A DNA stretch of 64,000 nucleotides from JALYGY01 sp963800975 (GCA_963800975.1 CAWDDB010000006.1:124001-188000), one strand, 5' to 3'. Shown: positions 17,066 to 26,296, counted from the stretch's first letter. Numbers and translations: made by a program. Notes: generated by a model from the letters alone, not told the origin.

Positions 17066-18033
17066 CGCGCTACGTCGGCGGAAAAGTGCTACAGGCCGCG
17101 GGCACGCTCGTGTTCGTGCTCGTGCTGAACTTCTTCCTCTTCCGCATCCTGCCAGGGGATCCCGAGCGCACGTTCATCCGGTTGCAGCGCATCTCGCCTT
17201 CACAGATAGACGAGGTCAAGAGGGAGTTCGGGCTTGACCGCCCCCTCTGGGTCCAGTTCTTCGACTACCTGGGCGACACCGCGCGGGGCGAGTTCGGCAT
17301 CTCGTATGTCTTCTCCCGGCCGGTCTCCGAGGTGATCGCAACCGCGCTGTGGCCGACGATCCTGCTCGTTGGCGTGGCCACCTTGGCGGCGACGGTGATC
17401 GGTACGCTCATGGGCATCTGGGGCGCGTGGCGCCGCGGTAGCTCAATCGACACCTCCCTGCTCGGCTTCGGCTTAGTCACCTACGCGATGCCCGAGTTCT
17501 GGTTAGGGATGCTCCTGATCCTCGTCTTCGCGGTCGCCCTCGACTGGTTCCCAACCTCGTTCATGACCACCCCAGGGGTCGTCGACGCCTCGGCGGGGGC
17601 GCAGCTCGTGGACACGCTGGAGCACCTGTTCTTGCCTGCGCTCACCCTGGCGCTGGCCCTGATCGGGGAGTACGCCCTGATCATGCGCACCAGCGTCATG
17701 GAGGTGATGAACGAGGAGTACGTGACGACCGCCCGCGCCAAGGGGATGCGCGAAGCTCTCGTCCTGCGCAGGCACATCGTCCCCAACGCCCTGCTCCCCG
17801 TCGTGACGCTCGCCGCATTGAACCTCGGGTTCATCGTCTCCGGCGCCATCACCATCGAGACCGTGTTCTCGTGGCCTGGCCTCGGCCAGCTCACCTTCCG
17901 CGCCATCAACGGGGGACCCGACTACCCGCTGTTACAGGGGTTGTTCCTGCTGTTCTCGGTGGCGGTAATCCTGGCGAACCTCGTGGCGGATCTGCTGCTC
18001 GGCCTGCTCGACCCCAGGATCGGGCGCGCGTGA
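17056..18033 (+). CDS. Peptide ABC transporter permease (DppB/OppB-like)
   Basis: About 325 residues with six membrane helices and the family motif region EYVTTARAKGMREALVLRRH, the cytoplasmic loop that contacts the ATPase. The N-terminal FFLFRILPGDP is typical of OppB/DppB. I use the GTG at 17056; it lies inside a dispersed repeat and has no strong ribosome site, so the start is uncertain, but the upstream hydrophilic reading is unlikely to be translated. The stop overlaps the next permease start (GTGA). Confidence 0.9.
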   Translation: MSRARYVGGKVLQAAGTLVFVLVLNFFLFRILPGDPERTFIRLQRISPSQIDEVKREFGLDRPLWVQFFDYLGDTARGEFGISYVFSRPVSEVIATALWPTILLVGVATLAATVIGTLMGIWGAWRRGSSIDTSLLGFGLVTYAMPEFWLGMLLILVFAVALDWFPTSFMTTPGVVDASAGAQLVDTLEHLFLPALTLALALIGEYALIMRTSVMEVMNEEYVTTARAKGMREALVLRRHIVPNALLPVVTLAALNLGFIVSGAITIETVFSWPGLGQLTFRAINGGPDYPLLQGLFLLFSVAVILANLVADLLLGLLDPRIGRA

Positions 18034-18931
18034 GCACCCAGACGGCGCCAAGCGCCAGCTCGGTAAGACGCGCGCGACGGGTGCGGGCGTTCAAGTCCTC
18101 GGCCAGGCTCTTTATGAGGAACAAGATGGGCGTGGTGGGGCTCGCGGTCCTGACCGTGTTCATCCTGCTCGCCATCTTCGCCGACGTGCTGGTCCCCCCG
18201 TCTAGCCTCTCCGTAACCAACGCGCCCGGCGCCCCCCTGGAGCCGCCTTCGGCCCAGTTCTGGCTCGGCACCGACGAACTGGGGCGTTCGGTGCTCGGTC
18301 TCGTCATCCAGGGGTCCCAGATCTCCCTGCTCGTCGGTTTCCTCGCTACCGTGATCTCGATGTTGGTCGGCTCGCTTGTGGGGATCGTCGCTGGCTACCT
18401 CGGCGGCTGGGTCGAGGCCGTCCTGATGCGCTTTACCGACTGGTTTCTGGTCATACCTTTCTTTCCACTGGCAATAGTCCTCGCCGCCATACTGGGCCGG
18501 GGCCTGTTCGTGATCGCGTTCGTCATCGGGATCACCACCTGGCCTGGGACCGCGCGTGTCGTGCGCGCCCAGGTGCTCACCCTCAAGGAACGCCCCTACG
18601 TCGAGCGCGCCAGGGCCCTCGGCGCGAGCAACAGCCAGATCGTCACCCGCCACGTCCTCCCCAACGTGTTCCCCCTCATCTTCGCCAACACCACCCTGGT
18701 CGTGGCGGTCGCGATCCTCACCGAGGCTTCGCTCTCCTTCCTCGGGCTAGGCGACCCCTTCAGCATCTCCTGGGGCAGCATCCTGGAGTCCGCCTTCGCG
18801 GAGGGCGCGATCTCGCTCGGCGCCTGGTGGTACCTGATCCCGCCCGGCCTCTGCATAGTCCTCGTGGTGCTCGCGTTCACGATGTGCGGCTACGCCTTCG
18901 ACGAGATCCTGGACCCAAGGCTGCGAGACAG

Positions 18932-18935
<4 letters not shown>
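18030..18935 (+). CDS. Peptide ABC transporter permease (DppC/OppC-like)
   Basis: A 301-residue permease starting at the GTG that overlaps the previous stop. It has the OppC-type N-terminal segment FMRNKMGVVGLAVL, the sequence FWLGTDELGRS after the first periplasmic loop, and the EAA loop RPYVERARALGASNSQIVTRH near residue 190. It pairs with the preceding permease. The last bases (ATGA) overlap the next gene, so the five transporter genes form one translationally coupled unit. Confidence 0.93.
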
Positions 18936-19923
<988 letters not shown>

Positions 19924-19927
<4 letters not shown>

Positions 19928-20961
19928 CGGAGGCCGAATTAAACGAGAACGCGCGGGCGCACGCCGCCGCGATCGAGGTAGAGGACCTCGAGGTCCGCTT
20001 CGCCGCCAGGCGACTGATAGGGGGCTCAAGTGGCGAGGTGCGGGCGGTTGACGGCGTCTCCTTCCACGTCGAGCCCGGCGAGGTCTTCTGCGTCGCCGGG
20101 GAGTCAGGCTGCGGCAAGACCACGCTGGGCCGCGCGCTGGTCGGTCTTGTGCGGCCCACGTCCGGGACCGTCTCCGTCTCGGGGCTCGACCTCGCGCGCC
20201 TCAAAGGCGCCGAGCTCAGGAAATTTCGCCGCAAGGTGCAGGTGGTCTTTCAGGACCCGATGGGCTCGCTCAACCCCCGTCAGAGCATCTACGAGGCGGT
20301 TGCCGAGGGCGTGCGCATCCACGGTCTGGAGGGCAACGAGACCGAGATCGTGAGCCGCGCCCTCTCGCGCGCGGGCCTGAGGCCGCCCGAGCGCTTCTTC
20401 CTCAGCTACCCGCACGAGCTCTCGGGCGGGCAGCGCCAGCGGGTCGTCATCGCGGCCGCGATCGCGCTCGAGCCCACGGTGCTCGTCGCCGACGAGCCCG
20501 TCTCCATGCTCGACGCCTCGGTGCGGGGCGAGATCCTCGAGCTCCTCGTCCGGCTGAAGGACGAGATCGGCATGACCCTCGTCCTGATCACGCACGACCT
20601 GGCCTTCGCCTGGGCGCTCGCCGACCGCGTCGCGATCATGTACCTGGGCAAGATAGCGGAGCTTGGCCCGACGGAGACGGTCCTCACCGATCCCCTGCAC
20701 CCGTACACACGCTCTCTCCTCGCCGTAACCCCCGAGGTGGGACGCCGTCAGGCCCAGCAGGTCCTCACCGGCGAGCCCCCTGACCCGGCCCAGATCCCGC
20801 CCGGCTGCCGCTTCCACCCCCGCTGCCCCCTCCTCCGCTCGAACGGCGCCGCTTCCCACGAAACCCGCTGCCGCGAAGACATCCCGCTACTGCAAGAGCT
20901 TGCCCCAAACCACCTCGCGGCTTGCCACGTGGCCGCCGCCGGAGATTTGCCCAACCGCTGA
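19924..20961 (+). CDS. Peptide ABC transporter ATP-binding protein (DppF/OppF-like)
   Basis: A 345-residue ATPase with Walker A GESGCGKTT, Q-loop VVFQDPMGSLNPRQ, signature LSGGQRQRV, Walker B VLVADEPVSMLD and ITHDLAF, plus the CRFHPRCP C-terminal tail. The GTG start at 19924 overlaps the previous stop. As the second ATPase of the set it completes an SBP-B-C-D-F peptide importer. It is the last gene of the plus-strand run; a TAGAGACG-type inverted repeat follows. Confidence 0.94.
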
Positions 20962-21006
20962 TACGGGATCCTGGGCAACGCCATCGAAGACCGTACACCC
21001 CACCCT

Positions 21007-21050
21007 TAGAGACGCCTTACCGGGCGAAGACGCCCCCCGGAGCGTCTCTA
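21007..21050. repeat. Inverted repeat of the TAGAGACG family between convergent genes
   Basis: TAGAGACGC (21007-21015) is the exact reverse complement of GCGTCTCTA (21042-21050), with an inner GGGCG/CGCCC pair. It lies between the convergent oppF-like gene and erm and could serve as a bidirectional stop structure, though no T-tract follows. The same arm sequence occurs at 57978-58005 and near 62170, so it is more likely a dispersed palindromic repeat. Confidence 0.6.
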
Positions 21051-21108
21051 CGGGCCATGCGCCTTGGCCGGACGGAACCTCGATCGAACGTCACCCGCAC
21101 CTCTCGTA

Positions 21109-22020
21109 TCACCTTCTCTGTTTCTCTCGCCTGACGTGACACCTGATCGTAGGCCAGAGGTCTCTTGGGACCGTCCGGATCATGAAGTCGAAGACGCTCG
21201 CCCACTGGTGTACCGTGAGGCAGGAAGGGGGAACATCCAGTACGAACGCGTTGTCCCTCGCGAGCCGGCGCAGCTGGGTTCTGGTGAAAATAGGTCTGAG
21301 GGCCATACCCACGCAGTTCCCGCGCCCCGTGAACGCCTGACGCACGAGCGCGCGGAAGTGGAATCGGTGGCTCGGGTGCACGAGCGGCGGGCCGCGCTTG
21401 GACGCTACCATCAGGCAGGCGTCGACCTCGGGCTTCGGGTGGAAGGCGTCGGCCGGCAGGACGAGGCCCGCGCAGAACGCATACCAGGGGCTCCAGTGCA
21501 GGGTCTTCAGGGTGGACGGGCTCGACCGCGCGTGCTTCCGGGCTACCTGCTTCTGCACCAGCAGGTGGGCCCTTTGCAGGGGGACTCCGGGATCATCCAG
21601 TAGCCGGTGCAGGATGGATGTGGTGGCGTGGAAGGGTATGTTCGCCACTACCTTGAAAGGCTCACCCGGGAGCTTCACGCTCAGGGCGTCCCCCCGCACG
21701 ATCTGGACGTTCTCATGCTCGGAGAAGCGCTCGCTCAGGTGGAGAGCCCAGAACGGATCGTACTCCACCGCTACCACGCGCCCGGATACCAGCGCGAGCT
21801 GGCGGGTAAGCATCCCGCCTCCGGCCCCGAGCTCCACCACGAGATCGTCCTTCCCTACGCCGGATTCGGCCACTATTCGTCTCGCGGCCCACGTCTCCCT
21901 CAGGAAGTTCTGACCCAGTTCTCTGCGGTTGTTGCGTTGTGAATTGGTCCGGTTCTTGCGACCGCGACCCGTACCGTGCTTCGCGGTTCGCTCGCCTCTT
22001 CGCGACATCCCGAGGATCAT
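21109..22020 (-). CDS. erm: Erm-type 23S rRNA adenine N6-methyltransferase
   Basis: A 303-residue KsgA/Erm Rossmann methyltransferase. LGQNFL (residues 35-40) opens the fold, VELGAGGGMLT (63-72) is the SAM-binding loop and NIPFHATT (127-134) is the catalytic motif; Erm proteins have NIP(F/Y) where the 16S dimethylase KsgA has NLPY. The basic N-terminal tail is usual for actinobacterial Erm. The enzyme methylates the 23S rRNA adenine equivalent to A2058 and would give macrolide-lincosamide-streptogramin B resistance. It is monocistronic, convergent with the Opp genes. Start at ATG 22020, with an alternative ATG at 22008. Producer self-protection is unlikely because no antibiotic genes are nearby. 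Confidence 0.9.
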   Translation of the reverse strand: MILGMSRRGERTAKHGTGRGRKNRTNSQRNNRRELGQNFLRETWAARRIVAESGVGKDDLVVELGAGGGMLTRQLALVSGRVVAVEYDPFWALHLSERFSEHENVQIVRGDALSVKLPGEPFKVVANIPFHATTSILHRLLDDPGVPLQRAHLLVQKQVARKHARSSPSTLKTLHWSPWYAFCAGLVLPADAFHPKPEVDACLMVASKRGPPLVHPSHRFHFRALVRQAFTGRGNCVGMALRPIFTRTQLRRLARDNAFVLDVPPSCLTVHQWASVFDFMIRTVPRDLWPTIRCHVRREKQRR

Positions 22021-22058
22021 CCTCCGATCTCCGCATGCGTTAGCCTGACGGATGGCAT
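22017..22058 (-). CDS. Possible 13-residue leader peptide overlapping the erm start
   Basis: An ATG at 22058 opens a 13-codon frame (MPSVRLTHAEIGG) whose TGA overlaps the erm ATG in an ATGA arrangement. Many erm genes are controlled by drug-stalled leader peptides, so position is suggestive. However, no clear ribosome site precedes it and the peptide does not match a stalling motif I know. Confidence 0.25.
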   Translation of the reverse strand: MPSVRLTHAEIGG

Positions 22059-22389
22059 GGGGAGGCCGGGCGGTCCCTTCGAAGACGCCGTAACCCGAGT
22101 TGGAGAGCTTTACGCGGACAGAGGCAGGAGAGAACCTACCCGAGAAACGCTAGCTGCTCGGAACGAGAAGCGCCCGGCCTAGTAGCCGCGCAGCCTGATG
22201 GCGCAGCCCTGCCCGGAGAAAAAGATGTTCGGAGATGCGTTTCCCATGCCCACAAACTACCACAGATCCGCCCCGTCGCGCCTCCCGAACCCCGAACGTG
22301 CGGCCGGTTGACAGGGTCCGTAGCTGTGTGTTTAGGATGGTCGCACAACGAGACCGCCGTCGTGGCGGACGGTTGGACAGGAGGGCAGG
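22059..22389. other. Divergent intergenic region between erm and the aminotransferase
   Basis: These 331 bases hold no convincing gene. On the plus strand TTGACA at 22308-22313 and TAGGAT at 22333-22338 (19-base spacer) form a possible promoter for the aminotransferase, about 50 bases before its ATG. Nothing else recognisable was seen apart from the putative erm leader at its left edge. Confidence 0.4.
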
Positions 22390-23709
22390 ATGGACGCCAC
22401 GAACACAGGCTTCAACATCGAGACCGAAAGATCCCGAGAGCTCATGGAGCGCCTCGCCCGTTCCGTACCCGGCGGCAACACGCGCTCGCTCGCCCACTTC
22501 CCGCCCTACCCGCTTGCGATCTCGCGCGGCTCCGGGTGCCGGATCTGGGACGTGGACGGCAACGAGTTCGTCGATCTGCTCAACAACTACACGGCCACGG
22601 TGCACGGCCACGCGGTGCCCGCCATAAACGAGGCGATTAGCCGCCAGGCGGCGCTGGGGACCGTGTTCCCGGCCCCGGCCGAGGCGCAGGCCGAGCTCGC
22701 CGAGCGGATCCTGGGGCGGGTGGCGTCGGCCAGGAAGGTGCGGTTCGCCAACTCCGGTACGGAGGCCGTGATGATGGCGGTGCGCGCCGCCCGGGCCTTT
22801 ACCGGTCGCGAGAAGATCATCAAGACCGAAGGCGGCTACCACGGCATGTGGGAGCAGGTGCCGGCCTCCTGGCCCCGAGGCGCCGCGCACGAGCGCCGGA
22901 CGGCGACGCCGCAAGGCGTCAGGGCGCTCGTGCGCATGGTCGACTACAACGACGTCGCTGACCTCGAGGCCGCCATGCGGGAAGATGGCGACGAGGTGGC
23001 GGCCATAATCCTGGAGCCGGTCACGGGGACCGGGGTCCTCACAGGGACGCCCGAGTACTTCGCGGCGGCGCGGCGCCTGGCCGACGAGCACGGGGCGCTG
23101 CTCATCTGCGACGAGATCATAACCCTCAGGCTCGCGCCGGGAGGCTACCAGGAGGTCCTCGGCGTCCGGCCCGACCTGACGACGCTGGGCAAGATCATCG
23201 GCGGCGGCCTACCCGTCGGCGCCTTCGGCGGGCGCGAGGAGATCATGAGCCTCTTCGACCCCCGCCTCCCCGACCACCTCCACCACTCGGGCACCTTCAA
23301 CGGCAACCTCGTGACCATGGCCGCGGGATGCGCGGCGCTCGATCTGCTTACTCGGGAAGAGATCGAACGCCTCAACGCCCTCGGCGAGCGCCTTGCCGAG
23401 GGCCTGCGCCGGATCTTCGCGCAGAACGAAGAGCTTGGCGCCGTCGTGAACAACCGCGGGTCCATGGTCCACGTCAACTTCGAGTCCAAAGCCGAGGTCC
23501 GCACCTACTCCGACCTCAACCTTGGCAGCCCCGTGATGGCCGCCTTCCACCTCGCCGCGCTCGACGAGGGCCTCTACTTCGCGCCGCGCTGCTTCATGAA
23601 CACCTCCACCGCTATGGATGAGCTGGTAATAGACGACGTGCTCGAGGCCTGCTCCCGCGCCATGGCACGCGTGGCCGGCCTCTTCGACCTCGCCAGGTTA
23701 GGCGGTTGA
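22390..23709 (+). CDS. Class III aminotransferase, glutamate-1-semialdehyde aminomutase-like
   Basis: A 439-residue fold-type I PLP enzyme. FANSGTEAVMMAVRAARAFT, the cofactor Asp241 in ICDEII, and the Schiff-base lysine at 268 in TLGKIIGGGLPVGAFGG place it in the HemL-like branch of class III aminotransferases. No other haem gene is nearby and the active-site helix reads EIITLR instead of the usual EV(M/I)TGFR, so a catabolic or secondary aminotransferase or aminomutase is more likely than HemL itself. GGAGGG lies nine bases before the ATG. It stands alone, with its own possible promoter. Confidence 0.87.
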   Translation: MDATNTGFNIETERSRELMERLARSVPGGNTRSLAHFPPYPLAISRGSGCRIWDVDGNEFVDLLNNYTATVHGHAVPAINEAISRQAALGTVFPAPAEAQAELAERILGRVASARKVRFANSGTEAVMMAVRAARAFTGREKIIKTEGGYHGMWEQVPASWPRGAAHERRTATPQGVRALVRMVDYNDVADLEAAMREDGDEVAAIILEPVTGTGVLTGTPEYFAAARRLADEHGALLICDEIITLRLAPGGYQEVLGVRPDLTTLGKIIGGGLPVGAFGGREEIMSLFDPRLPDHLHHSGTFNGNLVTMAAGCAALDLLTREEIERLNALGERLAEGLRRIFAQNEELGAVVNNRGSMVHVNFESKAEVRTYSDLNLGSPVMAAFHLAALDEGLYFAPRCFMNTSTAMDELVIDDVLEACSRAMARVAGLFDLARLGG

Positions 23710-23748
23710 CCCTGCCATAAGGTGACCAGGGTGCGCCCCTTTGACTTA

Positions 23749-23799
23749 GCGGCTGGTGTAACGGTAGCACGATAGTCGTGTACACTATACTCGTGTACA
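23749..23799 (+). promoter_or_regulatory. vapBC operator/promoter region with tRNA-like 5' segment
   Basis: CGTGTACA occurs twice as a direct repeat (23777-23784 and 23792-23799), flanking TATACT (23786-23791), a good -10. ATAGT/ACTAT (23772-23776, 23784-23788) form a dyad around the palindrome GTGTACAC. This is a likely site for autoregulation by VapB/VapBC. The preceding bases 23749-23770 resemble the acceptor and D-arm of a tRNA, but no T-arm follows. Confidence 0.45.
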
Positions 23800-23825
23800 G
23801 AAGCCATGTCTGGGGGAGCCACGCG

Positions 23826-24047
23826 ATGAAGAACATCACTTTGAGTGCCGACGAGAGGTTGATCGAAGCCGCACGTGAGCGAGCACGGACTGAGCACACC
23901 ACCTTGAACGAGCAGTTCCGGTTATGGCTAGCGGACTATGCGCGACGCGAGCAGCAGGCCGAGCGGGCGATGGCGGTGGTTCGGGAGCTACGCGGCAAGC
24001 TCCGTGTAGGACGCAAGTTAACCAGGGACGAGATGAATGAGCGCTGA
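23826..24047 (+). CDS. vapB: VapB-like antitoxin
   Basis: A 73-residue protein that overlaps the toxin gene by 11 bases, the usual layout of type II toxin-antitoxin pairs. The N-terminus (MKNITLSADERLIEAARERA) fits a ribbon-helix-helix DNA-binding domain, followed by a charged tail that should wrap the toxin. GGGGGAG lies before the ATG at 23826; an upstream in-frame GTG at 23778 would begin inside the operator and is rejected. It should neutralise VapC and repress the operon. Confidence 0.8.
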   Translation: MKNITLSADERLIEAARERARTEHTTLNEQFRLWLADYARREQQAERAMAVVRELRGKLRVGRKLTRDEMNER

Positions 24048-24459
24048 GTTTTTCGTAGATACGAACCTATTCATCTACCAGCTGGAAGCACTGGACGAGG
24101 GTAAGTTCGAGACAGCAGATCGGATAATTCGCCGAGGCATAGAGGACAAAAATGCCTGCATCAGCTTTCAGGTCGTGCAGGAGTGTTTGAACACTGCCTT
24201 GCGTAAAGCCGAGGTCCCCCTCACCACGGATCAGATGAGATCCTACATGGAAGCCGTCCTCAAGCCTTTGTACCGAGTCCCCGCCACGATCGCGCTCTAC
24301 CACCGTGCGCTCGACGTTCAGGCCCGCTACCGCTACGGCTTCTACGACTCGCTCATCGTCGCCGCCGCCCTCGATGCCGGATGCACCCGGCTCTACAGCG
24401 AGGACCTGCAAGACGGGCAGCAAATCGAAAGCCTCACCATAGAGAACCCATTCGTTTGA
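24037..24459 (+). CDS. vapC: VapC-like PIN-domain ribonuclease toxin
   Basis: A 140-residue PIN domain. The acidic active-site residues are visible as Asp8 in FVDTN, Glu49 in QVVQE, Asp104 in GFYDSLIVAAAL and Asp123/126 in YSEDLQDG. The order and spacing are those of VapC enzymes, which cut tRNA or rRNA in a magnesium-dependent way. It starts with ATG inside the end of vapB. The gene is intact, so the module may be functional. Base composition is slightly more AT-rich than neighbours. Confidence 0.9.
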   Translation: MSAEFFVDTNLFIYQLEALDEGKFETADRIIRRGIEDKNACISFQVVQECLNTALRKAEVPLTTDQMRSYMEAVLKPLYRVPATIALYHRALDVQARYRYGFYDSLIVAAALDAGCTRLYSEDLQDGQQIESLTIENPFV

Positions 24460-24505
24460 ATTGTGAGTTTGGAAGTTGGAATGGTGAGTTGGGGTCTGGC
24501 TACAG
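24460..24505 (+). repeat. AATTG/TTGGAAT-rich dispersed repeat, copy 1
   Basis: TTTGAATTGTGAGTTTGGAA and the following GTTGGAAT form an AT-rich island right after vapC. Related islands lie at 25733-25775, 26168-26205, 51615-51652 and 52602-52641. They share AATTC, TTGGAAT and TCCGAATTC blocks. Confidence 0.5.
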
Positions 24506-24575
24506 GGGTACTCGAGTTTGCGTGGCGGGGTGAAAAGCTGCTCGGTTCTGGACCTTTTCGCTAACGTCGACGGCC
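24492..24575 (+). pseudogene. Truncated fragment of a four-helix-bundle (S23-type) gene
   Basis: Bases 24494-24560 align with the 5' end of the gene at 25768-26129: GGGGT, then TCGAGTTTGCG at 24512 (25799 in the other copy), then TCGGTTCTGGA thirty bases later (thirty-one in the other copy). Both copies follow the same AATTG/TTGGAAT-type repeat. The fragment stops after about 25 codons and lacks the rest of the gene, so it is a decayed second copy. About 100 bases without features follow before the AbrB-family gene. Confidence 0.55.
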
Positions 24576-24660
24576 TGTTACGAGGCGAACAGAATTACCC
24601 GGGCCAGGGTAGACGAATGACCTCGGGTTCCTCTGCTGTGGTGGTGAAGGGGACCATCGG

Positions 24661-25758
24661 GTGGTGAGCTCCATGAGTGGGCGGCCGGCTGCGCGCGTCG
24701 TCGGGTGGGCGCTCATTGGAGCCGGGGCGGCTCTCGCGGGGTTGCTCGCTCAGGGCGCTGGCCTGCCGGCGGGCTGGCTGTTGGGGCCGATGATCGTCGC
24801 GATAGTCGCGGCCCTGGTTTGGCCTGGGCATCCGACGGTACCGCGCTGGGGACGGGTAGGGTCGCTGGCCGTCGTCGGGGGCTTGCTCGCCGCCACCTTC
24901 AGGCCGGCGGTCCTGCCCCTTATCGCCGACAACTGGCTGCCCGTCTGTCTCGTGGTAGCCGGCACCTTGCTGATCAGCCTCGCGGTCGGGATGCTCTTCG
25001 CCTGGATCACCGGGGTCGACCGGAGGACGGCGGTCCTGGGCACGCTCCCCGGCGCCGCGTCGAGCATGCTGGCTATGAGCGAGCCGCTCGGCGCGGATCC
25101 ACGACTCGTCGCCGTTATGCAGTACACGCGAGTTGTGGTGGTCGTCTTCTCCGCCGCGCTGGTCTCCCGGTTTGGGCTCGTGCCCGGATCCGAGCCGCAA
25201 GAGATCTCCGGCCAGGGGTTGCAGCCACCCGTCTCCGGAGGTGCGGTCCTGGTTCAGGACACCTACCAGATCTACGCCCTCACGGCGCTCGTGGCGGTAA
25301 TCGGAGCCTGGGCCGGGTTGCGCTTGCGGTTGCCCGCCGGGGCGCTACTTGGCCCGCTTCTCCTGGGCGTCGGCCTGGAGGAGCTCGGCTTGTTGCGTCT
25401 TGCCTGGCCACCAGGGGTACCGCAAGCGGCCTTCCTCGTCCTCGGCCTCTGGGTGGGTCTTCTTTTCGACCGGGCGTCCGTAAAGAGCACCGGACGGCTC
25501 TTACCTGTCGTGCTGGCCTTCGCCATCGGGCTGACGATCGCCTGTGCCGGTCTGGGGTGGTCCCTGGTAGCCCTGACCGACATCGATGGACTCACGGCCT
25601 ACCTGGCTACGACGCCGGGAGGGATCGACTCCGTGTCGATAATGGCCCTGGGGAGCGGGGCAAACGCCCCGCTGGTCCTGGCCGTACAGATGCTGCGCCT
25701 CTTCGCCGTGCTGCTGGCCGGAACGCTTCTTGAATTTGGAATGAGGAACGCCGAATAG
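24661..25758 (+). CDS. AbrB family membrane protein (ammonia-monooxygenase-regulator-like)
   Basis: A 365-residue polytopic protein of about ten helices built from two similar halves. The repeated signature is visible as TLPGAASSMLAMSEPLGAD with VAVMQYTRV in the first half and TTPGGIDSVSIMALGSGAN with LAVQMLRL in the second. This is the family annotated AbrB / regulator of ammonia monooxygenase, possibly a transporter; function is not established. Starts at GTG 24661, GTG 24664 or ATG 24673 are possible. The final residues LEFGMRNAE are encoded by a dispersed AT-rich repeat, so the C-terminus may have been altered by repeat insertion. Confidence 0.85.
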   Translation: MVSSMSGRPAARVVGWALIGAGAALAGLLAQGAGLPAGWLLGPMIVAIVAALVWPGHPTVPRWGRVGSLAVVGGLLAATFRPAVLPLIADNWLPVCLVVAGTLLISLAVGMLFAWITGVDRRTAVLGTLPGAASSMLAMSEPLGADPRLVAVMQYTRVVVVVFSAALVSRFGLVPGSEPQEISGQGLQPPVSGGAVLVQDTYQIYALTALVAVIGAWAGLRLRLPAGALLGPLLLGVGLEELGLLRLAWPPGVPQAAFLVLGLWVGLLFDRASVKSTGRLLPVVLAFAIGLTIACAGLGWSLVALTDIDGLTAYLATTPGGIDSVSIMALGSGANAPLVLAVQMLRLFAVLLAGTLLEFGMRNAE

Positions 25759-25775
25759 TGAATAGAAGTGGTTGG
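25733..25775 (+). repeat. AATTT/TTGGAAT-rich dispersed repeat, copy 2
   Basis: The block around GAATTTGGAATGAGGAACGC runs through the last codons and stop of the AbrB-family gene into the four-helix-bundle gene. It resembles the island at 24460-24505, and the same kind of gene start follows both. Confidence 0.5.
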
Positions 25776-26129
25776 GGTGGATCTGACGGCCAGGACTTTC
25801 GAGTTTGCGCGGCGGGTGGTTGGGCTTTGTCGGGTTCTGGAACAGGCGCCGGGGTAAGCCGGACACTGGCTAACCAGCTTCTGCGGTCGGGCACCTCCAT
25901 TGGCGCGAACGTCGAAGAGGCTCAGGCCGCCCAGAGCCGGGCAGATTTCCTCAACAAGCTCTCCATCGCCCGTAAAGAAGCCCGCGAAACGCACTACTGG
26001 TTGCGCCTGCTCTCGACGACCGATCTAGTCAGCGCACCTCGTCTCACAGACCTGGTCGACGAAGCAGACCAACTCGTCGCCATCCTGACAACGATCACCA
26101 AGCGAACTAGACAAAACTCGAAACCATAA
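25768..26129 (+). pseudogene. Four-helix-bundle (23S rRNA intervening-sequence / S23) protein, frameshifted
   Basis: The downstream frame encodes SRTLANQLLRSGTSIGANVE and then SRADFLNKLSIARKEARETHYWLRLL, the conserved core of four-helix-bundle IVP proteins. The expected N-terminal helix is found in another frame, VDLTARTFEFARRVVGLCRV from GTG 25768 or 25777, and runs into TAA at 25855. The frames join if one G is added to the GGGG run at 25851-25854. So the gene has a one-base deletion, or the run was miscalled. A translation from 25758 in the other frame would give an unrelated N-terminus. These genes often travel with rRNA intervening sequences or alone between repeats. Confidence 0.8.
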
Positions 26130-26167
26130 ACTACGGACCACGAACACGGTAAGGACATCGGATTGGC

Positions 26168-26205
26168 AAGCCATTCCAAACTCCAAACTCCAAATTCATA
26201 ATTCA
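26168..26205. repeat. TTCCAAACTCC/AATTC dispersed repeat, copy 3 (inverted)
   Basis: CATTCCAAACTCCAAACTCC followed by AAATTCATAATTC is the reverse-oriented counterpart of the islands at 24460 and 25733. With copy 2 it brackets the four-helix-bundle gene. Confidence 0.5.
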
Positions 26206-26296
26206 GAAGTTGCTCCCTGACGCAACAGAGAGCGTCCTGTGGATAAGGGTTACCCATGTCGGCGCTCTTGTCTTCGTCGCGGTGTACCCTGTTCTC

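Noticed and set aside
22136..22348. 70-codon minus-strand frame upstream of erm
   Set aside because: It has no ribosome site and no resemblance to known leader peptides or domains.
23749..23820. Complete tRNA gene before vapB
   Set aside because: Only a 5' half-like segment is present; no T-arm or acceptor 3' strand follows, and the loop lacks U33.
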